Below are positions 58,132 through 64,000 of a stretch of 64,000 bases of DNA, in pieces. The notes under the pieces are model-generated. The model saw nothing but the letters and a program-made list of their open reading frames with translations. It ran no database searches and was not told where the DNA came from. Source of the DNA: Xanthomarina sp035306605. Lineage in GTDB: Bacteria > Bacteroidota > Bacteroidia > Flavobacteriales > Flavobacteriaceae. Both the position numbers and the translations under genes were made by a program. Numbering within the stretch: position 1 is the stretch's first letter; the number at the start of each line of letters is the position of its first letter. The DNA is taken from the NCBI GenBank assembly GCA_035306605.1, contig DATGNR010000075.1. The stretch is one strand, 5' to 3'.

Positions 58132-59292
58132 TTAACGTCTGCCTCTAGTATTTGAAGCAACTTGATCTTTATGACGTTCTTTACTATATGTACGACTATT
58201 TACTTGTTTTGGTTTTCTGTTAGGTTCATTATTTTTTGCTACTGGTCTTGTAGCATTACCTCTAGTTTGTGTTCTAGGCTTTGATACAACTGGTTTGTTT
58301 GTTCTAGGAGAGTTTTCTATAGAACTCTTTCTAGGTTTTACAGTATTTGTAGAAGTTCTTGGTTTTGTATCTGCCTGATTAATTGATCTAGGTGTACTTA
58401 CTTCTGAATTTCCACGAGGTCTTCCTGTATTCGCTTCAGATCTAGGTTGCGTTGCTACCTGGTTGTTGGATCTAGGTGAATTTACCTGAGAACCTTCACG
58501 AGGTCTTACCGTATTTGAATTACCTCTTGTTGGCTGTGTAGCAATTTGACTGTTTGATCTTGGTCTATCAGTTCCTACATCACGTCTAGGTGTGTTGTTT
58601 GCGTGAGTTGGTCTTGTAGCCAATTCACTTCTTCTTGAAATGGTATTCCCGCGTCTACTAGCAACAGCAGTTGTACGTCTGTAATTGTTAGTATAAGGCT
58701 GGTAGTAGTTATATCTTACAGGTTTATAATATTTTCTATAAGGTTTGTGGTAAACTACACAATGGTTATACGCCGGAACTCTGTAATAATTATGCCAAGG
58801 TCTGTAAACATAATACGGGTTGAACGCATTAATATATCCAGTGTAATATGAATACCTTCTGTGCGAGTTGTAATGTATATAAAGTCCTCCAATTCTAGAT
58901 ACATACCCAAAATGGTTATAGTTTATAAATACATTTCCAATTTGGCTTACGCGACCATAATAATCATAGTAAACAGGAACGTGTTCTATTTGGATGATGG
59001 CTCCAAATTCATCGTATTGTAAAAATGGATTATAGTCATAACCAGAATTAAAACTAATGCTTATTCCAGGTCCATACACATTAACATTAGGTCCATAGGA
59101 AGGCATGTAAAAATCGAATTGTCCATCTGGGAATATCGAAAATTCAATACCATTTTCAACAAAAATGAAAGAATTACCATAACCTTTCCTTGCTGTTGTA
59201 TGGTCTAAATGACCTGGTTGGTTGGTAGTTGTTGCGTTAACAGATAGTCCTCCCAGGACTATGGCTGCTATTAAAAACATAAATTTTTTCAT
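58132..59292 (-). CDS. Secreted repeat protein with a Tyr-rich N-terminal part and a basic PR-rich repeat tail
   Basis: 386 residues. Signal peptide 1-20 (ends LSVNA). Residues 41-92 form a beta-rich region. Residues 95-142 hold three 16-residue repeats with the pattern x-[FY]-G-x-[IV]-x-x-I-x-x-[VL]-x-[IV]-x-Y-[ND]. A very Tyr/His/Arg-rich segment follows (143-205). Residues about 241-344 hold a partial plus three complete 28-residue repeats of the type T-x-[RK]-P-R...P-R-x-N...P-R. The end is strongly basic. I do not recognise a named family, though proteins with a similar N-terminal half occur in Flavobacteriia. It is likely a periplasmic or surface structural protein; a nucleic-acid or polyanion-binding role for the basic tail is only a guess. 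Confidence 0.78.
   Translation of the reverse strand: MKKFMFLIAAIVLGGLSVNATTTNQPGHLDHTTARKGYGNSFIFVENGIEFSIFPDGQFDFYMPSYGPNVNVYGPGISISFNSGYDYNPFLQYDEFGAIIQIEHVPVYYDYYGRVSQIGNVFINYNHFGYVSRIGGLYIHYNSHRRYSYYTGYINAFNPYYVYRPWHNYYRVPAYNHCVVYHKPYRKYYKPVRYNYYQPYTNNYRRTTAVASRRGNTISRRSELATRPTHANNTPRRDVGTDRPRSNSQIATQPTRGNSNTVRPREGSQVNSPRSNNQVATQPRSEANTGRPRGNSEVSTPRSINQADTKPRTSTNTVKPRKSSIENSPRTNKPVVSKPRTQTRGNATRPVAKNNEPNRKPKQVNSRTYSKERHKDQVASNTRGRR
58261..58512 (-). repeat. Three tandem 84-bp units coding 28-residue PR-rich repeats
   Basis: Residues 261-288, 289-316 and 317-344 of the protein at 58132-59292 are three consecutive 28-residue units of identical length (3 x 84 bp). A shorter degenerate unit precedes them at 241-260. 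Confidence 0.85.
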
Positions 59293-59597
59293 AATTGTTA
59301 GATTTAAGATGAAACTTGTCTAGAGTAAAACAAACAACATGCCAAAATTATTTTTACATAAAAGTTGTATTGTAATCAATTGATATGCAACTGGTTATAA
59401 ATGAGTAGTTTTTAGTTGATCTGGTTTTAGAAGAAAAAAATAAAATTATATGCCGAACGGACTTTCCAAATAATTGTTTTTAACTTGAATTAAAGCATAT
59501 AAAAAAAGCTTGTATTTAATATATAAATAAAAAAAGACGTCTCAGTTTAAGTTATTAAAAGCTTCTTTTTCATACATTTATAAGATAATATGAAATA
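59293..59597. other. Intergenic region between divergent genes
   Basis: About 305 AT-rich bases. A minus-strand TAATTTTG element (plus-strand CAAAATTA, 59343-59350) fits the repeat-protein gene about 50 bases downstream. No exact plus-strand -7 element was found for the DUF3667 gene. No small gene or RNA was recognised. Confidence 0.55.
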
Positions 59598-60665
59598 ATG
59601 CCAGCCAATCGAACTGTTTGTAAAAATTGCGATCAAGCATTTAATAAAACCTTTTCCTTTTGTCCCTATTGCGGTCAAAAGTCTAAAGACGAGCTAACTC
59701 TTGGGGTTTTGTTTTACAACACCATAAGTAATTACTTTTCAGTAGATGCACGTTTTTTTAAGAGTTTTCTACCACTACTTTTTAAGCCTGGGTATTTAGC
59801 AAGTAAATTTGTTGAAGGTAAGCGACTGCTTTACCTACACCCAGCACAGATGTATTTATTTATATCGGTTGTGTTTTTCTTTTTGTTTACCATCTTGGTT
59901 CGTCCACAAACGGAAAAGTTGGATTCTGAATTAAAGAAGACTTTAGAAAAACCCTTTATAGAAGATTCTACATCTAATAAGTCCCACCTAGATTCCTTGA
60001 AGGTAGACAAGCTAATGAAACCTCTAAAAAACAATCAGAAAGTAATTGGAGTGAACGATGCAGAATTAAAAGTTATCGATTCAATTCTAAAAAGGGAGGT
60101 TAATACCGATTCAAATAATTTATCATTTAATTTTGATGAAAAGAAAGTCGACTCCCTAATAGGAATAGGAGCTCCCGATCATGAAATTTATGAAGCTATG
60201 GGTTTGGAAAAAGAAGCAAGTGCCTTTAAACGTCGTCTATACGGTCAAATATTGAAGTTTTATAAAAAACGAGATGGAGGAAGTTTACTTAAAGCATTTT
60301 ATGATACGATACCATTGGCTATGTTTATATTGTTACCAATTTTCGCTTTATTATTGAAGATATTTTATTGGAAACGAGGGACTTTTGCTCATCATTTAGT
60401 ATTTGCTTTTTACTTTTTTGCCTTTCTATTTATGTTATTCAGTATCATTATTGGAATAAACTTTATCCTAAACGTTCCTAATTGGATAGATTGGTTATTA
60501 ACGTTATCTTCCTTCTTATATCTTTATGTAGCCATAAAACGGTTTTACCAACAAGGATGGTTTTTAAGTTTTGTAAAGTGTAGTTTGGTTTCCTTTGCCT
60601 TTTTGTTAATGGTATTACCCTTTACGGCTGTAATAACAGGTTTTATTACCTTTTGGTACTATTAG
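59598..60665 (+). CDS. DUF3667 family membrane protein with a zinc ribbon
   Basis: 355 residues. The N-terminus carries a zinc-ribbon: CKNCDQAF and, twelve residues on, CPYCGQK (CxxC...CxxC). The DUF3667 core then reads FYNTISNYFSVDARFFKSFLPLLFKPGYLASKFVEGKR and PAQMYLFISVVFFFLF (first membrane helix). A long hydrophilic insert of about 120 residues follows (PQTEKLDSELKKTL through RRLYGQ), and then four hydrophobic helices (about 240-355). Function unknown. It is convergent with uvrA (12 bases between the stops). Confidence 0.85.
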   Translation: MPANRTVCKNCDQAFNKTFSFCPYCGQKSKDELTLGVLFYNTISNYFSVDARFFKSFLPLLFKPGYLASKFVEGKRLLYLHPAQMYLFISVVFFFLFTILVRPQTEKLDSELKKTLEKPFIEDSTSNKSHLDSLKVDKLMKPLKNNQKVIGVNDAELKVIDSILKREVNTDSNNLSFNFDEKKVDSLIGIGAPDHEIYEAMGLEKEASAFKRRLYGQILKFYKKRDGGSLLKAFYDTIPLAMFILLPIFALLLKIFYWKRGTFAHHLVFAFYFFAFLFMLFSIIIGINFILNVPNWIDWLLTLSSFLYLYVAIKRFYQQGWFLSFVKCSLVSFAFLLMVLPFTAVITGFITFWYY

Positions 60666-60677
60666 TGCTTTAAGCAA

Positions 60678-63461
60678 TTAAAGTTTCTCCTTTAAATAAA
60701 TTCCTGTTATAGATTTTTTATTTTTCACTAGTTCCTCTGGAGTGCCAGACGCAACTAAATAGCCGCCATATTCACCACCTTCAGGACCTAAATCCAAGAT
60801 GTAGTCTGCGCATTTAATTAATTCTAAATTATGCTCTACCACTAAAATTGAATGACCTTTTTCAATTAAGGCATTGAAGGATTTTAAAAGTTTTTGAATA
60901 TCATGAAAGTGTAGTCCAGTTGTTGGTTCATCGAAAATAAATAAAGCATTATCACTTTTCGTTCCTTTTCCTAAAAATGAAGCTAATTTAATACGTTGTG
61001 CTTCACCACCAGAAAGAGTAGAGGAGCTTTGCCCTAAAGTTACGTAACCTAAACCAACATCTTGCAAGGGTTGTAGTTTACCTTGGATTTTGGTTTCTTT
61101 ATGTTTGTCAAAAAAGGCAATGGCATCATCAATGGTCATGTTTAAAACATCATCAATACTTTTGTCCTGAAAAGTAACTTCTAAAACTTCCTTTTTAAAA
61201 CGTTTACCGTTACAGGTTTCACACGTTAAATGCACATCGGCCATAAACTGCATTTCAATAGTCACCTCGCCTTCACCTTTACAGGTTTCACAACGTCCTC
61301 CATCCACATTAAAAGAGAAATGCTTAGGCTGATAATTTCTGATTTTACTTAATTTCTGATTAGCAAATAAAGAACGAATATCATCGTAAGCTTTGATATA
61401 AGTAACAGGATTTGAGCGAGACGATCGGCCGATTGGGTTTTGATCTACAAACTCAATTAGTTTAATATTGCTGAAATTTCCTTTTAATTCTGAAAACTGA
61501 CCTGGCTTATCACCGAAGTCGGTAAGTTTTTTCTGAAGTGCTGGATAGAGTATTTTCTTTACCAAAGTACTTTTTCCACTTCCTGAAACTCCCGTAATTA
61601 CCGTCAACATTCCCAATGGAATGCTAACATCTATATTTTTTAAATTGTTTTCTCGGGCTCCTAAAATATCTACATGGTATTTAGAAGTTCTTCTTTTTTC
61701 TGGAACTTTAATTTCTAATTTTCCATTTAAATATTGAGCAGTTAGCGAGTTTGATGCTAAAATATCTTTAAACGTTCCAGTGGCAACAACTTCTCCTCCA
61801 AGAGTTCCAGCTTCAGGACCTATATCGATAATTTCGTCGGCCTCTTTCATGATATCTTCATCGTGTTCTACCACAATAACTGTATTTCCCAAATCCCTGA
61901 GAGACTTTAAGACTCCAATAAGTTTTTCAGTGTCTTTTGGATGCAGTCCAATACTAGGTTCATCTAAAATATACATAGAACCAACTAAACTACTTCCAAG
62001 GGAAGTGGCTAAATTTATTCTCTGACTTTCTCCACCAGAAAGGGTATTGGATTTTCTGTTTAATGTTAAGTAATTTAAACCTACGTTATCCAAAAACATC
62101 AATCTGTTGTTAATTTCCTTAAGTAAACGTTTAGCAATAGTTGTATCGTAGTCGTTTAATTCCAACTCATTGAAGAAGGCCAATAATTTATTTAAAGGCA
62201 TGTCTACTAAATCGGTAATCGTTGCGCCTCCAATTTTAATATATTCAACTTCTGGTCGTAATCGTTTACCTTTACAGGCTTTACATTTCGTCTTTCCTCT
62301 GTAACGAGAAAGCATAACGCGATTTTGTATTTTATAGGCCTTAGCTTCTAGCTCTGAAAAAAATGAATTTAAGCCTTCAAAATAGGTGTTTCCATCCCAA
62401 ATAAGTTGTTTTTGTTCGTCACTTAATTGAAAATAGGGTTTATGTATAGGAAAATCAAATTTATGAGAATTATTAACCAATTGATCTCGATACCAGCTCA
62501 TACTTTCTCCACGCCAAGCAAAAATGGCGTTTTCATAAATAGATAAGGCCGTGTTTGGAACTACTAAATCTTCATCTATTCCAACAATATCTCCATATCC
62601 TTCACATTTAGGACAAGCACCATAAGGATTGTTAAAACTGAATAAATGAACATTAGGTTCAAGAAAGTCTATTCCGTCTAATTCGAACTTATTACTGAAA
62701 AATTGTTGTTTGCTGTCTTTTAAGGTTTCTATATAACATTCTCCTTTTCCTTCAAAAAAAGAAGTCTGAATGGCATCGGCCAAACGGTTGTAGAAGTCTT
62801 CTTCATTTTTCGTGATGATTCGGTCTACCACTAAAAAAACAGAATCTATTTGGGCTACATCTTTTACTTCTTCAATTCTTACAACTTGATTATCAATTTT
62901 AACTCTGGCATAACCTTGTTGTTGAAGCACTTTTAGCTTGTCTTCCATTGTTCGTCCTTGCTCTAGATAAATAGGAGCGAGGAGCAGGAGTTTTTCACCC
63001 TCATCAAAAGTTTTAATATAATTTAAAACATCTGATACTGTATCTTTTTTAACTTCTCTTCCCGATTTTGGAGAATATGTTTTTCCAATTCGGGCAAATA
63101 ACAATTTTAAATAATCGTAAATTTCAGTAGAAGTTCCAACGGTAGATCGTGGATTGGTAGAGTTTACCTTTTGCTCTATAGCTATAGCGGGAGCTATTCC
63201 TTTAATATAATCAACTTTAGGTTTGTTTAGTCTTCCTAAGAATTGCCTAGCGTAACTAGATAAGCTTTCTACATATCGACGTTGTCCTTCGGCATATAGG
63301 GTGTCGAAAGCTAAACTTGATTTTCCAGAGCCGGATAAACCGGTTATAACAACTAACTTATTTCTTGGAATGACTACGTCAATATGTTTTAAATTGTGCA
63401 AACTCGCACCTTTTATTATGATGTTTTCTTTCGGGTTTACTTTAGAAATATTTAGTGCCAT
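60678..63461 (-). CDS. uvrA: UvrABC excinuclease subunit A
   Basis: A 927-residue ABC-type ATPase that finds bulky DNA lesions for nucleotide excision repair. First Walker A GLSGSGKSS near the N-terminus with SLSSYARQFLGRLNKPKVD; the first zinc module has CPKCEGYGD and CKACKGKRL; first signature LSGGESQRINLATSLG and Walker B MYILDEPSIGLHP. The second half has GVSGSGKST, the zinc finger CETCKGEGEV...CETCNGKR, then LSGGEAQRIKLASFLG and LFIFDEPTTGLHF. The domain order is complete and the length usual. A minus-strand TATCTTTG element at 63485-63492 (24 bases upstream) fits its promoter. Confidence 0.97.
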   Translation of the reverse strand: MALNISKVNPKENIIIKGASLHNLKHIDVVIPRNKLVVITGLSGSGKSSLAFDTLYAEGQRRYVESLSSYARQFLGRLNKPKVDYIKGIAPAIAIEQKVNSTNPRSTVGTSTEIYDYLKLLFARIGKTYSPKSGREVKKDTVSDVLNYIKTFDEGEKLLLLAPIYLEQGRTMEDKLKVLQQQGYARVKIDNQVVRIEEVKDVAQIDSVFLVVDRIITKNEEDFYNRLADAIQTSFFEGKGECYIETLKDSKQQFFSNKFELDGIDFLEPNVHLFSFNNPYGACPKCEGYGDIVGIDEDLVVPNTALSIYENAIFAWRGESMSWYRDQLVNNSHKFDFPIHKPYFQLSDEQKQLIWDGNTYFEGLNSFFSELEAKAYKIQNRVMLSRYRGKTKCKACKGKRLRPEVEYIKIGGATITDLVDMPLNKLLAFFNELELNDYDTTIAKRLLKEINNRLMFLDNVGLNYLTLNRKSNTLSGGESQRINLATSLGSSLVGSMYILDEPSIGLHPKDTEKLIGVLKSLRDLGNTVIVVEHDEDIMKEADEIIDIGPEAGTLGGEVVATGTFKDILASNSLTAQYLNGKLEIKVPEKRRTSKYHVDILGARENNLKNIDVSIPLGMLTVITGVSGSGKSTLVKKILYPALQKKLTDFGDKPGQFSELKGNFSNIKLIEFVDQNPIGRSSRSNPVTYIKAYDDIRSLFANQKLSKIRNYQPKHFSFNVDGGRCETCKGEGEVTIEMQFMADVHLTCETCNGKRFKKEVLEVTFQDKSIDDVLNMTIDDAIAFFDKHKETKIQGKLQPLQDVGLGYVTLGQSSSTLSGGEAQRIKLASFLGKGTKSDNALFIFDEPTTGLHFHDIQKLLKSFNALIEKGHSILVVEHNLELIKCADYILDLGPEGGEYGGYLVASGTPEELVKNKKSITGIYLKEKL

Positions 63462-63484
63462 AAATTGTATAGGAGATAATTTTA

Positions 63485-63492
63485 CAAAGATA
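63485..63492 (-). promoter_or_regulatory. -7 element of uvrA (TATCTTTG on the minus strand)
   Basis: CAAAGATA on the plus strand, 24 bases upstream of the uvrA ATG. A plus-strand CAA at 63509-63511 (TTG on the minus strand) is a possible -33 at a short 16-base spacing. Confidence 0.5.
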
Positions 63493-63593
63493 ACATAAGT
63501 AAATCATCCAAGTAAATAGAATCTTATGGAATATTATTTTATAAATAATGATAATTAATTTGCAATATAACCGATAATGTTGTTATATTTGGA

Positions 63594-63601
63594 ACTTACT
63601 A
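63594..63601 (+). promoter_or_regulatory. -7 element of the sigma-factor gene (TATATTTG)
   Basis: An exact TAnnTTTG match about 97 bases before the ATG at 63698, implying a leader of about 90 bases. No -33 TTG at standard spacing. Confidence 0.4.
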
Positions 63602-63697
63602 ATCTTAAAATCACTTATCTAGCCTATAGCATAAAATTACTTTGAAATAGAATTTAACCCCAAACATAAAGGAAACTTTGTGTGCAAAGTAATAATT

Positions 63698-64000
63698 ATG
63701 CAAAACGAACTTATCTCAGACGCAACGCTAGTCAGTAACTACATTAAAGGTGATGAACCTGCTTTAGAGGTTTTAATTAAGAGGCACAAACAACGGATTT
63801 ATAGTTTTATTTATTCCAAGGTTTTGGATAGAGATATGACGGAAGATATTTTCCAAGACACATTTATTAAGGTAATTAAAACCCTTAAAAAAGGAAAATA
63901 TAATGAAGAAGGCAAGTTTTTGCCTTGGGTAATGCGTATTGCTCATAATCTGGTTATAGACCATTTTAGAAGAACTAATAGAATGCCTAAATTCAGTAAC
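63698..64000 (+). CDS. RNA polymerase sigma-70 family (ECF-type) factor, 5' part
   Basis: The reading frame opens at ATG 63698 and is still open at the window edge (101 codons). The visible part is sigma region 2: ISDATLVSNYIKGDEPALEVLIKRHKQRIYSF, DRDMTEDIFQDTFIKVIKTL and FLPWVMRIAHNLVIDHFRRTNR, the -10 recognition and polymerase-binding helices. The short region before it and the lack of region 1 place it among ECF-type or related small sigma factors. Regions 3/4 and any anti-sigma partner are outside the window. Confidence 0.9.
   Translation, partial: MQNELISDATLVSNYIKGDEPALEVLIKRHKQRIYSFIYSKVLDRDMTEDIFQDTFIKVIKTLKKGKYNEEGKFLPWVMRIAHNLVIDHFRRTNRMPKFSN

Noticed and set aside
1..64000. CRISPR arrays, insertion sequences, prophage, tRNA and rRNA genes
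   Set aside because: None was seen: no regular spaced repeats, transposase-like proteins, integrases or tRNA-like cloverleaf sequences were recognised on reading the window.

Overview
The window looks like a chromosomal segment of a marine-type member of the Flavobacteriaceae (Bacteroidota). The DNA is AT-rich. Gene starts lack clear Shine-Dalgarno sequences, and many are preceded by the Bacteroidota -7 element TAnnTTTG, sometimes with a -33 TTG. The gene content fits as well: a type IX secretion C-terminal domain, a TonB-receptor-like outer-membrane protein, menaquinone as the quinone, DUF2853, DUF3667, DUF4834 and CAL67264-type proteins, and a sulfonolipid-type PLP enzyme pair. I saw no tRNA, rRNA, insertion sequence, prophage or CRISPR array. 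This is ordinary, well-packed core chromosome with some lineage-specific lipid and envelope genes.

Layout. 1-6.3 kb: dnaK tail, secreted M28 peptidase, PepSY-like secreted protein, nitronate-monooxygenase-like flavoenzyme, CDP-alcohol phosphatidyltransferase and a DoxD/DoxA-type membrane protein. 6.5-19.6 kb: dispersed menaquinone locus (hotdog thioesterase, menF, menD, menB, menA, menC, menE) with interspersed DUF2853, cvfB, an MBL hydrolase, a CPBP protease and an opposite-strand SDR/fatty-acid-hydroxylase pair; no recognisable menH. 19.6-24.5 kb: DoxX proteins, acyl-CoA carboxylase beta subunit, and a likely electrophile/redox-stress operon (DoxX-like, FMN-reductase/GNAT fusion, MarR, pirin). 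24.6-32.4 kb: ettA, an MBL lipoprotein, and a ScfR/RamB-type regulator divergent from the glyoxylate shunt genes aceB-aceA. 32.5-39.2 kb: hutG, hutI, a secreted seven-repeat FG-GAP protein and fumC. 39.5-45.5 kb: a 59-residue membrane protein, a large outer-membrane barrel, arsC, prfB with its programmed frameshift, threonine aldolase and YbaB. 45.6-52.3 kb: oligopeptidase B, then a cysteate-synthase-like and a cysteate-acyltransferase-like PLP enzyme (candidate capnine sulfonolipid synthesis), facing a GNAT-fold acyltransferase and an outer-membrane protein. 52.5-58 kb: DUF4834, YfhO, a glycosyltransferase and a flippase (surface glycan). 58-64 kb: a repeat-rich secreted protein, DUF3667, uvrA, and the start of a sigma-70 family factor cut by the window edge.

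The most interesting points are: the candidate sulfonolipid gene pair; a 36-bp interrupted palindrome between the RamB-like regulator and aceB; the prfB frameshift without an SD-like stimulator; a promoter-to-terminator unit of about 100 nt that may be a small RNA; a flavin reductase-acetyltransferase fusion; and a secreted protein built from two different internal repeats. All functions come from reading motifs by eye; no database search was run.
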